Positions 50,796-63,474 of a stretch of DNA of 64,000 bases are shown here, one piece after another. Each line of letters opens with the position of its first letter. Positions within the stretch are counted from its first letter, which is position 1. The DNA is from Ascarosepion bandense (Eukaryota > Mollusca > Cephalopoda > Sepiida > Sepiidae). The translations under genes were made by a program, and so were the position numbers. A model generated the notes under the pieces. The model was not told the DNA's origin, did no database searches, and was given only the letters and a program-made list of their open reading frames with translations. The stretch spans positions 860,001 to 924,000 of the forward strand of contig JBBBDQ010000309.1 of the NCBI GenBank assembly GCA_037127315.1. Direction: 5' to 3'.

Positions 50796-52500
50796 CAAAA
50801 CAAAAATGTTAACATCCCTTGTATAAATTGGTGTTTTGTCAGTTGTATCAAACCTTTTCAATATGTGATATGTAGAAGTGTTAAAAGTTTTTAAAAAAAT
50901 AGAAAGACACCCACTTGAATTCCAGCCACTTCTACTAGTATTCAAAACAAACAAACAAAAAAAAAAAACAAAAAACCTTAAACCATCAAGCAAAGAGAAA
51001 TTAACAACACCTAAAACAAACCTCCTTGACAATGGCTTAAGTGGTTTGGAACAATGGACAATTTTAAAAAATCTATTCTTTCCACCAAATAAAAAAATGT
51101 AAGAATGCTGGAAAAACTAAAAAAAAAATTAAATTCTTGTTTGCAATACTTAATGAAATTTGTTTACAGGAAAGGTTGCTGCTCATATATATTATATGCA
51201 TAGGTTTGTATATACATAAAGAGAGGGCTAAAATCCCAGGCATGACATCTAGAGGGGTGTGGGCTCATTGCACAGTGCCTGAGGAAACCCCAAAAGGTTA
51301 AGAGCCAAAGCTTGATCAATTTATGTATGATTTTCTGAAAATCTCATATTATGTGACAAGAAAGTTTAGTATTATGAGATGGGCACATGGATAATATATA
51401 TCTTAACATTCAGATAAATACTGGCTTAGGCAAAAAGGTCATTTTGTTTTTGTTACAAGTTAAACTAAATACTCTGACTGTAATTTAACTATTCAAATAG
51501 AGGATCTATTTGGGCAACAGATTCTCATTTCCACATATTTAGTTTCAGCTTTTATTGTTTCCTTTGTTTCAAACCATTTTCTTTATATCTAGGAAAAGTT
51601 TGAATATAAATCATCCAATGACTCCTGGGTGCTTTTGACCTTGCTCACCTATTATCAAAGAATTACTTTTTTGAGGATTAATATAGATGTCTGAAAGCAT
51701 GCATTGTTTTTATCAATTTGACTTAGTTATTAAATATATTTAAGATGTTTGCTTATAAACTGAATTGAATTTCACAGAAGATAGTTGTCTTAACCATGAG
51801 AAACAAGCAACCTAATAATTTGTTTTTCTCCTGGCTTATATGGTATAGTATTTTTGTCAGATTTCTTGTTTTGTTGGTAATGTTATTAGATGTCAAATTA
51901 CCAATTAGTTAATGTAGCAAATGTATAACTAATGTATTTGCTATTTAACTTTACATTTTAGAAATTCTTTCAATGAGCAAGCAAATTTTGAGATAAAAAT
52001 GGCACATTGAAGTTTTGGTTTTGTTGTATTGATAGTGGTGATCACATTTTTAGAAATGAGTGACAAATTTAAAAGGGTTCTTACAATATTTTTTCTAGTT
52101 TGTTATCAGTGTGCTATTTAGAAACCATAACTATTTAAAAGAGAAAATGCCAGACATGTTGATGTGTGCAGATATATTTGCAAAACACTGAAATGTCAAT
52201 CATTAATGCATGAGGATATGGTATTCAGAAACTATCAAAACAATACATACCTACAAACCTTTTTCAATTCACAAAAATTCTTTGAAAATGGCTTTTATTT
52301 TTTTTTGAAAAATGCTCAGAAGACATTGTACAATTTATGTTCAAACTCTACCCAGAAACATATTTTCCAATTTCTGCTAAGAACTTAAGGGGAAATTAAA
52401 AAAAAGAAAGAAGGATTTTTTGGTTAGTCTTTATATAGAATGTTATTTGTTTGAACATGGTTTTTGATTGATACTTGTATTTGAGTAGGTATTATTTTTA
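50796..52500. other. Unique AT-rich DNA, no gene seen
   Basis: Frames at 50,754-51,102 and 52,164-52,388 are Lys/Asn/Phe-rich and have no motif. No repeats of note. Confidence 0.5.
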
Positions 52501-52551
52501 ATTAAACAGTGTATGTATGTATGTATATATATATACTGGCCTGATTACTTC

Positions 52552-52609
<58 letters not shown>

Positions 52610-52612
52610 AAT
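52501..52612. repeat. Microsatellites (TATG)n, (TG)n, (TA)n
   Basis: tatgtatg at 52,508-52,525, TG at 52,555-52,585, TA at 52,586-52,608. Confidence 0.95.
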
Positions 52613-52689
52613 AGCAGATGGAAGATATGGATTGGAATCCAACAAGATGATAAAATAAAGAAAACACAAATAGGAAATGTATCTCAATC

Positions 52690-52730
52690 TAACATGTTTT
52701 ACTTTTATTAAAGCTTCATCAGAGAGCCAG
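52690..52730 (-). ncRNA. Hammerhead-like motif, PLE family E
   Basis: On the minus strand CTGATGA (52,716-52,722), a stem of a-cttt/aaag-t type around aata, then AAAAC where GAAAC is expected, and catgttagattgaga. G12 is lost, so it is probably inactive. Confidence 0.35.
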
Positions 52731-53369
52731 AGAAAAATGAAAAAAAAAAGACAATATTGGTATGTTATGGCTTTGGGTCAGATATGTTACATGTATTAAA
52801 CCAATAGATAGTTTTTAAATATATGTAAAGAATATTTTAGACAACAAAGTATGTAACGGTGTGGGTGTGAAGAAATGCCTGTCTGTCTAGATGTTGAACA
52901 GTAAAATTAGTTAATGTATGTGTATATGTATGTGCATGTGAGGAAAAGTCTCTAGACATAATTTCTGGATAGGTCTATGAAATGTAGCAAGATGTTGCAA
53001 TGATTTTGTATTTGGTTGGATATTTTGTTTACGTGTGTGTGGGTGTGTGAGTGAGAGAAGAATGCTGTTGTGATGTCTGTATGGATTAGGAAATGCAGCT
53101 AGATATGATAAACTTGTTTTTAGTTGGAATTTTTCCCTAAGTATTTATGTGTTTTTTAAAGATAAGTTTTTTTTATTTCATTTATTTTTATGTATTAGGT
53201 AAACCTAAGTTAGATTCATGAAGAATAGATCTGTAGAAAGATGGTGAAGTAATGTAATATTTTTAGCAAGCTTTTATAGTAATGCTATTATGTTTTCAAA
53301 ATATTTTTTTCTTTTGGTCAAAAATCATAACAGACCAGAATTCTATGTCTTTATTTTTCCATTTTTCTC

Positions 53370-53420
53370 TTGATTTCTGAAGAAGATTTAATAAAAGTGA
53401 AACATGTTAGATTGAGATAC
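53370..53420 (+). ncRNA. Hammerhead-like motif, PLE family E, both cores present
   Basis: CTGAAGA (53,377-53,383), a weak stem II (gattt against aaagt) and GAAAC (53,399-53,403). Both conserved strands are of consensus form; stem II is poor and stem I was not found. Confidence 0.35.
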
Positions 53421-53435
53421 ATTCTTATTTTTTCT

Positions 53436-53544
53436 TTTATCATATATCTTATTACTTAAAGTGTTACATTTAGTAGATAAACATGTTTCAGTAGACATTT
53501 GTTTTTAAACAGTGCTTGCTGGACTGTGCATGTGATAGTATTAA
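53436..53544. other. Short unique spacer
   Basis: Nothing recognised. Confidence 0.3.
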
Positions 53545-53645
53545 TAAAGAGAATGTTTCTTCCAGTAGGATTTAAACCAGCGTCCTCTTTGGGAAACTAC
53601 CATACTGCATTAGACTGTTCTGCCACAGAAAGCTTAGTCAAGCAA
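53545..53645 (-). repeat. tRNA-derived SINE-like fragment
   Basis: On the minus strand an A-box-like tggcagaacagtc (53,625-53,613) and a B-box-like ggtttaaatcc (53,578-53,568) are about 34 bases apart, as in RNA polymerase III promoters of tRNA genes. The T-stem pairs at only three of five positions, so it is not a functional tRNA. No tail was identified. Confidence 0.4.
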
Positions 53646-56109
53646 AGTTTAATTACCCTACACATCTTTTGTTCTGATCTCTTAAAGAACATTTCTGCTT
53701 TTGTACCCAAATTTGAACAAAATTATTTCTAAAAGTTTAATGGACTTTTATTTATAATTGAAAATTATTTATAAAACTTTTAGTCGACAAATTTGGTTTA
53801 TTGATTCTAACATTGAAAAGAAAAAACTACACAATTATGCAAAGGTAATAGAAAGAGTAATGATGCTGTTTATGAAGTTTTCTTTTGAAACTTTCTCAAT
53901 TTAATTAAGCAGTATGGAAGATAACAAATATTCAACTCAAGCATCGAAAATCCTTTCAATCAACCTGGTCATGGTTGTTGCTTTCAAGTATAACCCGGAT
54001 ATAAGAGAGATTTTCTCTGGTCCCAAATTAGAGCCTGTGGTAATGTATATAAAATAGACCAAACCCGGATATAAGAGAACATTTATCCGGTCCTGACAAC
54101 TCTCTTATATCAGGGTTATATTGTTTAATCAAAAACTTCTTCAGCAGATCCTATTTAAGTTCTGGTTCTGAAATAAATCAAGATAAGCAACAAAAATATA
54201 CTTTTTAAAAATAGAAAAAGTAGGTGCAATGAAACTAGTAATCATATCTTGAGTTGGTCTATAGGTAATATTGTGTATATAATGGAATTGGGAATCTTTT
54301 ATAAGACTAATATAGAGAGAACCAAATGAGTGATTTGAACAAGTACTATCTATTAGACCAACAACTACAATCAATGAAAAAACACATGAATTTAGTTAAA
54401 AGAAAAAGCATGATATTCTATCAATATAATGTTTAACTGTGCATTTCTTTAGTGAACAGACTAGAAATGTTACAGTATTGCAGGAAAGCTTTCAGTTATC
54501 TGCTATAGTTACCAGACACTGCACATCTTCAGATTACCATTTATTCTGGTTTTTTAGATTTGCCATAATAGTGGCAGGGAGAGTATTTAATTCCTTAGAA
54601 AACTGCAAAAAGCATCTTCAATAGTTCTTTGCTGAAAAAGACAAAAGCTCTGGGGGGATAGAAAGGCAGTAGAAGATAATGGAACAAGACAATAAATGTG
54701 TTTTTGAATTAAGTTGATGCTGGAGGGAAACAAAAAAGGCATAAATTTGTATCATTTACAATTAGTAGGTTAATAAACCAAACCAATCCAGAATATCAAG
54801 TTTTTTTTTTCTTTCTTTCAAAAGTATATTAGTTTGAAGCAAACAAAATAATTATATTACACCCTAATCCCCCAATTTTACAGTTAAAAATAAAAACTCT
54901 AAGAAAATTTCATTATTCCTTTAAAAGACAATGACAAAGAATTTGCCCAACATTTCTCTCTTAGAGACACACATACAAAAAATGGGGAACAAATAAGCAA
55001 AGGACTTGGCTGAAAAATTTCATTAAAAAATATTAGCCAAAGCACTGTTAGTTTTTTTTTATTTCATTATTTTGCTTTTATTTCCAAACTTTGATAAAGA
55101 ACGACAGCAACTGTTTCAAGTAAAAAATCAGAGGCCCAGAAATCTTATTAAAATCAGCTACTGAGCCTTCACATAATAAAACATAATGCAATAACAGACC
55201 AACCCTTAGTAAAAATGGAGCAAACTTTTCACATAAATCATTTAAATAGCAAAGTCCCCAAGTAAGAAATATATTTGATGATACGCTAAGAACTAAGCTA
55301 TCATCTCATCAAAAAGCAGAAGTTAGAGATGAACATGGAAGTCTTTATTCTGATTTTATGATTATAGGAAATTCTGTAATGGTCACACAAGTTGTTTAAT
55401 TAGCTCTTAAAATCTTAAATCACATTCATTTAGTGTCAATCAGAAGGTATGTATTTATAGGTATGTTGAATAGAAAAGTTCAGTAATTGTGTTAGAAAAA
55501 TTAGTATGGCATAAGTAATGGAACTTTTAGAAGAAAAAAAAAACTTGTCAAATCACTTATCCATCAGCTTACTACTTTGACCAATGATACACCTACTAAT
55601 GCATAGTGCTCATCAGTTTCATGTTGAAAAATACTATTAGAAATTTCTCCAGCAGAATTTCTGCAATGTGTTAAAAAACAATCATTCAATAATTAATAAA
55701 TACTAATAAAAAATGGTAATATAGAAAAAAATCTGTGTAGAATGACTTTATACATATTTTTTCTTGATTCTAAATTTTCATTTAAAAAATTTTCAAAAAA
55801 TTATTTCAATTAACAACTAGTTCAAAGTCTACAACAAAGAAAACAGTTACATATTTGCACATAAAAAAAGGGAGAAAATGACCAATGCCTTTTTGTATTA
55901 AGGACTTTCTGAATCATGTGATACATAAATTTATTTATTCAAGATTACTTATCAATCTATAGAAATATTCACTGAATTAAAAATAACCAAAAAACTCAAG
56001 ACATAACTTTTTAAATTTGTAATTATTATACAAGAACTATTTATACATATCTGTTCGAATTTAGCTTTTATAAGTTTCAGCAATTCATAACAAATGTTAT
56101 ATTTTTAAT
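53646..56109. other. Unique AT-rich DNA, no gene seen
   Basis: Apart from the short repeat at 53,989-54,120 nothing is recognised. Frames at 54,141-54,374 and 54,439-54,624 lack motifs. Confidence 0.5.
53989..54120. repeat. Inverted and direct repeat of an acccggatataagag motif
   Basis: taacccggatataagagaga at 53,991, a direct copy acccggatataagagaac at 54,063 and an inverted copy tctcttatatcagggttata at 54,101-54,120. Outer copies could form a 20-bp stem with one or two mismatches. Confidence 0.6.
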
Positions 56110-56690
56110 TTAATAATGTACCTTTTATTCAAGCAAGAGAATTACTGAAGACATTTGTTGTGTGGATAGCAAAAGCAAGAGAATATGTCAACATATTGAT
56201 AATAGCTAGCATCACTTTCACAAAACAGTTCAACAAGTTCAAGTTCATGAGGCTATAATGGTTACCCCTAGAACTGAAGAGGTTAAAATTGTAGTGGTCA
56301 GTAAAGAACCCTCCTGGGATTCTGTTCCACAAGGCGGCAGTTCTTGGCAAGAAGTTGTCCGAGTGGAACTTTTACTCGTTACTGAAGGAACATGAAGGAA
56401 ATGAAGGAAAAGGTTTGTCTCAAAGTATTCGACATGATGGGCCTTAGCTGGAAGAGTTGGGGCAATTAAGGAATATAGTTTTTTCTGAACATTTTTTAAT
56501 GGAAATAATGATAGAGTAGTTAGATGCTTACCATGTTTGCAGGAAAGGGGTTGTAAGGTGGAAAGCAATTCATTACTCCCAGGCACTTTTTAAGACTGGA
56601 AAGTGAGCAGCATCAACCCAGATAGAGAAGCAATACACTATTTTCAGTGTGATCTGGCTCTTGTAAAGAGCAGACTCTAAATGTTTATAT
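56110..56690 (-). pseudogene. Decayed LINE C-terminus
   Basis: The minus strand reads PRTAALWNRIPGGFFTDHYN (56,350-56,285) followed by FNLFSSRGNHYSL, the usual RNFxPRTAxLWNxLP...Y.L..FK end of LINE ORF2 proteins; upstream pieces are stop-ridden. A second diverged copy of the sequence just downstream of the coding end (agagaatatgtcaacatat, 56,182) occurs at 56,939. Confidence 0.5.
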
Positions 56691-59600
56691 AATTAGTTTC
56701 ATTTGAATTGAAACAAATTAGGTTGGAAGTAAACAATTTGAAGATTAAATACTAGAAAGTTAAAGAATACAGAATTTTAACGGCAAACTGTGAATAGAAA
56801 TTGATAATTTTTCTTTTTAAAAAAAATTGCAGTGAAATTTGCTGATTTTTAAAATTCTCTCTCTCTTACATTTGAATATCTGAGAGAAATACCAAGCATC
56901 TATTTAGTAGATTTTTAGATATTCTATAGATCAATATAAGAGAATATGTCAACATATCGATAATATCTAGTATCACTTCCACAAATCAGTTCAATAAATT
57001 TATTTATACATTAAGTTGTTTTCCTGAAAATCTATTGTAAAACAAAGAGAAAAAAGTTAAAGTTTCTAGACTTTATCTAGCACCTTTTTTATTTTTCTAT
57101 ATATGAGGGACAAGAAGAGGTTTGAAAAATCAATGTACTTTAGACCTTGAGGGCAAGTGATTAAAAAATGATGAACACAATGAGTCTGATTAGTATCGAA
57201 TAACCAACTAGTGTCTTACAAAACGCAAAGCAAGATAAATCATTGTGGTATATATAAATCTTGTTATAACAAAAACTTTAAATGACTATAAATTTTAAAA
57301 GTTTTACTAATCAGAAAATGAGCGCGCACACACACACAAAGAGGTGCTAACAATTCTCGACTTAACAAATTCTGATGTTTGGTCAGTGAAATAGAGATTT
57401 TGGGAGTAAGTTTGACAAAACTTTTCAGTGCCTTCACATCAGGCATTACAATGAACATTTTTTGTCTTTTAATTTAGATGGAATTCTTAAATTATAATAT
57501 AACTTAGCCATTTTACTATGCACCTGCACTTCATACCAAAGCTTGGTAAAAAAGAAAAAAAAATTCATTAAAAATTTTATTATTCCTATTTTGAAAATTT
57601 ACACTCATCAGCATTTCCTTTAAAAAAAAAATCCTGAAACCATTTAATAATATGGGAAAGAAATTGCATGGTGAAAAGGAGTTTGATATTCAGTAGTCAA
57701 TCAAAATTGAGAGGAAATATTCTATGAGAACAAATTGTGTTGGCTTGTCATTATGAGTTTATATCAACCTTTAACATGGGTTAATTTTATCAACATGTGA
57801 TTTAATAACAGAGGTAACATTTTTTTGTTAGGCAAGGCTAAATTATATTTACTATCAATAAATAATATAAAGCAAAAAGTATAATCTTCAGATTTAATAT
57901 GTCAGTATATATTTAAAATAGAATAATACTCAAATGTAACCATCAACCTGATAGTAATTTTAAGCATTTTTAATAAAAACTATTAACTAAAAAAATATCA
58001 ATATTTGTAATTTGAAAATATTCTAAAGACAGTATTCCCAAATTAATCAAAATGACTCATGAATGAAAAATAAAATAAAAGCTTTTTAAAATTAGTTTTT
58101 GCATTAATCTTAATTCTAATCATTTACTTGACTACATTTGTTTTTTTACATTGAAAATCTATATTACACTATATTTCTAAAATTACATACTTGTAAAATC
58201 CATGTTCAATTTTTAACTTAAAAATATCAGTTTACAAAGTCAACAGGAAAAAAAGTTTATTTTGGAAAGTGATAGTATTTGGCTTAATTAGATTCTACCT
58301 CCTTTCTTTTTCTCTCACTCCCCCTTTCTCTTCCCACAGCACTATAGTCCCCGAATAATATTTCAGCTTTTCATTTGTATTTTCAAATATATGTTTAGTT
58401 TTTTTTTTTTTTTTTTTGTCTAGACACTGATATTACTTATAGAATATGTGGATTATTTAAAGGATTAAAATTGATGACACAATGATACTGAAGAGCTCAA
58501 AAGTTATGCTTTTTTAATATTTAATCTTAAGGGTGATTAAGATTGTAGTAAAATGAGAAAATTTGGAGATACTTGTTTAGCTACTACTATAATCCAGTAT
58601 TAATAGTAGTATTTAATCACTGACAAAAAAATTCTTAACTGGAAGATTTAAACTAATTTTATTATTAGTTCTTAGATTTAAAAACAAAAAAAATATTGAA
58701 AATATTGTATACAATTTGTAAATTTCAAATTTCGTAAATTGTGGTCAAACAAGCATAATCCTTTAAAGAAAGTAAATACAAAAAATACATTTTTAATATT
58801 TTACCATAATGCTTTCAATGCTGTTTAGTTTCTTGAAACTAATCAGTGGAGGAGGAGAAAGAGTAGGAGTAAAAGGAAAAAAAAAAATCTGAAGTCAAAC
58901 TGTGCTTGCATTCGAAAAATAAGCTATTTGTAAGCAATGGTCAGTCTAGCTGCTTCCCCATCTCTGAACAGAACATATCTGCATTAATGAAAATAGTAAT
59001 TTATGATATTTGACATATCCCCAACTATACAAATAAGAAATGTAACTGAAGAGACCATTTAAGATAAAAAATGTATTTTGATGGATAAATATTTGTCTTA
59101 AAATGTTTGGCAACATACTTTCTGATCTTCTTAAATTATTTTTTAACTGTCACATTTTTCCAACACAAAAATCCAACATCTTAACACATACATTGTAATC
59201 AAATAGATTGAAAGTCAGATGAAAAATTACTTCAAAGCAATTAGGAAGCTAATTTGAATACTTTTAAAAGAAAAAAAAAGAAAGGCTGAAAATAAATGAT
59301 AAAGAAAATGGAAAACTTAGTATGATTTTAATGTGATGACAATACTCTTTTTCAATGACCTGCTGAATTATATTTTAATACTTAACTATATTATCTTATA
59401 CATTTAGGAAATTGCAAAGTCAAACTTACCCATATTCAAAATTAAAAGAAAAAATTCTGAAAAGAAACTTAGAAATTTTAATGTTTCATCCTTTAAAACC
59501 CTTTCATTTATAATAAAATGTGTTAAGATTTAGTATTGAAAAGTATTTTGAAGCCATTAAAAGTCATGGTTTGCAAGTGTAAGTCCCTTAAACAGAAAAT

Positions 59601-60955
59601 GAAGCAAAATAATTTAAAGATAATAAATCTAAAAATTTACATAATGACTGTATGCACTAAACAAAAATGAGAAAATATTAAAATCAGAACTAATCTCCAT
59701 CACTTTATGTGCTTATTATTTAGAATAAAAAAAAATTCTCCAGCTCAATACAAAAACTAGTTAACAGCTGACACTACAGAATACAAATTGGAATATTTCT
59801 ATCCTTTTACTTATGAGAATAAAATATTGATTTAGATACATACATTTCTAAATTTACTTTTATTTGAAGCAACATAAACATCTACGTACATCAGCACAAC
59901 TCTAAATTGGATTATTTGCTTCCAAATATTTTTAAATTATTAATTTTTCCCTTCTAAAAAAGGGATTTTGCTTATCTTTGTCTTTTTAAAGAACAAACAG
60001 TAAGGTATGAAAATTCAGTTGAAAATCTTTCCTTTTTGTTTCATGATATTCAAAGTAAATTTAAAAATGATCTTCAAATTGTTTTGAAGTGAAGAATTGT
60101 ACAAGAGTTTCAGAAATAGAGAAATAAAATGAATATAGAAGACCAACATTTTTCTTTGCATTTTTTCATATCATAAAAATAAATTTCATTAGCAACCATC
60201 ACTGAGACAATAAGAAGATTAAACACAAAGTTTTCAAAATTTTAAATAATTAAAATATTTTACTGTTGATGAAACAGCTTCCACTTATTAAGTTTTAGCT
60301 TTCTCAACAAGAACATACTCAAAATATTTCTAGTGAGATGATTAAAAAAAAGGCCAAGAAAATTCATCCATAAATGTGGGGTCATAAACAGCCCTTGACT
60401 AGTTAAGCATCTGGTATGATTTATGAAGATAAAAAGGAATATTAACTTCTGTAACATTAACCATCTGCAAGGTTTTAGACATATTTTAAATAGAAAATAA
60501 AATTTACATCAAGAAATTTAACAGGAAATATGCTTAAATTAGAAATAAAAAGTCTCTACCTGCAACTAGGGAATTCAGGAGAAAAGATTTGTGTTTAATT
60601 TCTTAGTATATTCAGGTATACAGCCAAATTCCCAAAACATACGGGTCAGAGTAAGTGCAAATCCAAATTTAAATACCTAAGTCATTCATGTTTAAGGCAA
60701 TCGAAAACATTTATCCAAATCTGAGAGAATGTACATAACTATGAAATCATAACTTAGTATAAATGAACACTGGTAATGGTAGACTTAAATAAAAGGCTAA
60801 AAAAAAAAATTGTAGAAATATGCAAACATATACAGAGAGTAACCAAATAGCTCAGCCTGAATACTTCAAACCTTACCTGACCTTCCATTTGCTAATATTA
60901 CTAAAGGAAAACGAACATGCTCTGTTAAACATCAAGATTAAAAAGAAATTAAAAA

Positions 60956-60986
<31 letters not shown>

Positions 60987-61125
60987 CTTTAATCCAAACT
61001 GGAAAAGTAGGAAGGTAAATTCCAAGAACCTGATCCTAATTAATATTAAAAATTTTAATATTAAAAAATGATACAGAAGGAGAGCTCAATGTAATTAAAA
61101 TTACAGAGCCAATATAAATTAAAAT
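56691..61125. other. Unique AT-rich DNA, no gene seen
   Basis: About 4.4 kb without recognised elements, except the duplicated 65-bp block at 56,935-57,000 and a TA repeat at 60,957-60,981. Frames are short and low in complexity. Probably host intergenic or intronic DNA. Confidence 0.5.
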
Positions 61126-61500
61126 AAATTTTCAAAGTTCAAAAATGTTGAATGAACATTTCAACATGAAATCCCGAAGAGAGATTTCATGTCTCCTCAG
61201 CAACAGTCAGTCTAAATCAAAATGAAAAAAATAAGATTAAAAGAGAAATAAAAAAAAATAAATAACGGTTAGGATTTGAGAAATATACGTCACAAAATTT
61301 TTTTTGAAAATCAGTCTATTTTTGGTAGAGTTGAAAGTGAAAGATGGGAAAATTTAGCATGTCTAGCTTAATAAACGAAAAGGGTTAAGGAAAGGGAGGT
61401 TGTTAAATTGAGAATTGGGTTAAACAAAACAGAACAGAAAGGGAAGGGGCAGGATATAAAAAAAGTGTATAGAGAAAAAAATAAACGAAAGAATTTCAAA
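61126..61500 (-). repeat. PLE family D terminal repeat, sense (left) arm
   Basis: Inverted copy of 63,475-63,835. Shared blocks include aacggttaggatttgaga or its complement, agatgggaaaatttagcatg, gggttaaggaaagggaggt and ggaaggggcaggatataaa. It lies downstream of the PLE gene in its sense and holds a hammerhead-like motif. Confidence 0.8.
61143..61206 (-). ncRNA. Hammerhead-like motif with long stem II, PLE family D (left arm)
   Basis: On the minus strand CTGAGGA (61,194-61,200), then stem II g-acatgaaatc/gatttcatgt-t of ten pairs plus a G-U, then GAAA, then stem III atgtt/aacat around cattc and a T at the cleavage position. All core bases fit CUGANGA and GAAA. A stem I partner was not found, which is the weak point. 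Confidence 0.45.
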
Positions 61501-61641
61501 TAGAAAACCTCGATACGTGTCAAACAAACTTAATTTTAAATGTTTAAAAGGGTTAAAGCTTTAGAAAAAAGAGACTTATTTGAAAAAGTATATTAGGGGA
61601 AAAAATAGAAATAAGATTTTTAAAAAATTTATTAAGTTAAT

Positions 61642-63252
61642 CTAATTAAAGATATTTTTAGGTATAGATAAACTAAAAAGAAAAAAAAAATTAATCTTAA
61701 AAAAAATTTTGATATAAATTTTAAACAAATTTATATATATTAAAATTTTTTCTAGCAAACACAGACAGCACCTATCATGAAAATTCCTCGGAATATGGGC
61801 TGAACCTATTAGTTTCCAGCTAATTACAGGATCCAGCCCTTCCTCTTTCATTTTCCAGAATATCCGTGAAAGGGCTGTCTGGTATTTTTGACCCGGGTTT
61901 GAAAAAGAATACCTGTGGTTATAAAGTCTCTGCTTAAAAGGTACAGCGGACATACCAATATAGGTTTGGTAGTTATTTTTATTGTTTGATGGAGAAATGC
62001 GGGCTTCATAAATCACCTGGGTGGATTTACATTTGCCCTCCACCGGGCAGGTGTCCACAGAGCTACAGCTGCATTCATTCAAAATTCCGGACCCAGAATC
62101 AGAATTACGTAAATTCATTAGAATACTTCTATTATGGGAATTAATGAGGTTGTCTATATTAGGGGTACAAGAATAGCTGATTTTAAGGGTGTACCTATTA
62201 AAAATTTTCCGTAAAGGATTACTGTTATTAAAATTTTTGTCTACTAATTTGAGAAAATATTTACCAATATTGATATTAGTTAATTTATAATAAGGAGGGT
62301 TAAACCAAATTATCTTCCTTTTTCTACAGTTTCTTTTATTTTTAGATGATTCAGGGTCTATTGTAGGTTTATTATATGTTAATTTGTTCTTATATCCACT
62401 TTTTTGAAGGGCCTTATTGTAAATATCTTTACTTACGTTGAAAGTTTTAATGTTGGATGATAATGGGTTAATTCTATTATTCACTATATTGGGTATCTGT
62501 TTTATATTTTTGGGGTGGTTGGATAAAATATTAATATAAGTGGGAGAATTATTTTCTTTGAGAAATGGCTGGTAGGATCTATCATTTAAATTAAGGGTGA
62601 TATCTAGATAGTTTACAATTTTAAGATTAGAAGTAACTTCAACCTTAAAACCGAGGTAATTTAGGGCTCTAATTATTTTTTTGTGTATTCTATTTGTATA
62701 GGGCCCATTGGAATTAGGGATAAATATTAATCCATCATCCTGATATTGGCCTATCTGTTTTGGGTCTAAGAATCTACTTAGAACATCTAAAATATAAATA
62801 CCTACAAGATCTGCTACCTGGGCTGAATCATACACTCCCATAGGGACATCAAAACTATACTTTGGCCCTTTCGTCCATGTGGAATTATTAAAGGTGAGAA
62901 TGGATTTTCTAGCCGCTAAGATAATCTTATAGTCCCTATCAGAAATATCCACGTAATTTTTAGCAAAATTTAAGCAACTTTCAAGGTCTTTTGATATAGA
63001 AGAATAGAAGTCAACAATATCGAATTTAAGGAAGGTGGACTTAGATTTATTATTGATGTTATTAAACCAGTATATGGTATCCGAAGAACTTTTCCAAAGG
63101 TTTGGTTGTAAATTCGATTGCAAATTCTCTATTAGGTTTTTTAGAATATCCCTAGAAATTATGTCTAGTTTGTAATTTGCTTTGGAAGTTTGATTTGTGG
63201 TCCTTAAATAAAACGTAAGATTCTTTGGTAGAAACTTTGCCAATTTTATCAC
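61642..63252 (-). CDS. PLE reverse transcriptase and GIY-YIG endonuclease
   Basis: A 536-codon frame, the longest PLE protein here. The first 30 or so residues are out of the native frame (native reading, with YVLFKDHKSNF, is one frame over), so the ATG is not the real start. RT motif A is LKFDIVDFYSSI (Asp near 78), motif B FDVPMGVYDSAQVADLVG (near 134-151) and motif C YQDDG (170-174; YRDDG is usual). Next come the thumb LKIVNYLDITL, a basic linker with RKRKIIWFNPP (near 310-320), a Cys motif CSC...CPVEGKC (near 394-408) and the GIY-YIG core VIYEAR (413) and TYIGMSAVPFKQRLYNH (430-446). The tail after CLCLLEKI is AT-derived read-through. RT copies element RNA and GIY-YIG nicks the target. 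Active residues appear present, but the N-terminus is lost. Confidence 0.85.
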   Translation of the reverse strand: MIKLAKFLPKNLTFYLRTTNQTSKANYKLDIISRDILKNLIENLQSNLQPNLWKSSSDTIYWFNNINNKSKSTFLKFDIVDFYSSISKDLESCLNFAKNYVDISDRDYKIILAARKSILTFNNSTWTKGPKYSFDVPMGVYDSAQVADLVGIYILDVLSRFLDPKQIGQYQDDGLIFIPNSNGPYTNRIHKKIIRALNYLGFKVEVTSNLKIVNYLDITLNLNDRSYQPFLKENNSPTYINILSNHPKNIKQIPNIVNNRINPLSSNIKTFNVSKDIYNKALQKSGYKNKLTYNKPTIDPESSKNKRNCRKRKIIWFNPPYYKLTNINIGKYFLKLVDKNFNNSNPLRKIFNRYTLKISYSCTPNIDNLINSHNRSILMNLRNSDSGSGILNECSCSSVDTCPVEGKCKSTQVIYEARISPSNNKNNYQTYIGMSAVPFKQRLYNHRYSFSNPGQKYQTALSRIFWKMKEEGLDPVISWKLIGSAHIPRNFHDRCCLCLLEKILIYINLFKIYIKIFFKINFFFLFSLSIPKNIFN

Positions 63253-63474
63253 TAATATTTAACTCAGCAAATTTAGCTGTATTTACATTAATTTTAGATA
63301 ATGTTAGGTTTCTTCTGTCTACTTTGCAATTACTAGTTATTTTTAAGAATACTTAGATAATTTGAAGGATCACATTTATAAATGTTATTAAATTTATTGG
63401 ATTTTACCCACAGGTACTTAGAGTATTTTAAGGTTCTAATATCCGATCGAGCATTTTCTATTTGAAATTTTTCC
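63253..63474 (-). pseudogene. PLE N-terminal remnant, family D
   Basis: Upstream frames give FQIENARSDIRTLKYSKYLW, VKSNKFNNIYKCDPSNYL and NISDKIGKVSTKESYVLFKD, the PLE region before RT motif A, broken by a stop near 63,350 and a shift at about 63,165. Truncated by the reversed terminal repeat. Confidence 0.6.

Larger units (their letters stand above)
52640..53435. mobile_element. Two inverted PLE family E termini
   Basis: A terminus of about 95 bp at 52,640-52,735 (minus) and its inverted partner at 53,370-53,435 (plus) share ctgawgaag...ttaataaaagt, then aacatgttagattgagatac. The 630 bp between them has no PLE coding. Both ends point away from the centre, as in the inverted-terminus PLEs at 10-12 kb and 61-64 kb. 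Confidence 0.5.

Noticed and set aside
53545..53645. Functional tRNA gene
   Set aside because: A- and B-box-like sequences are present, but the T-stem pairs poorly and no acceptor stem could be drawn; kept only as a SINE-like fragment.
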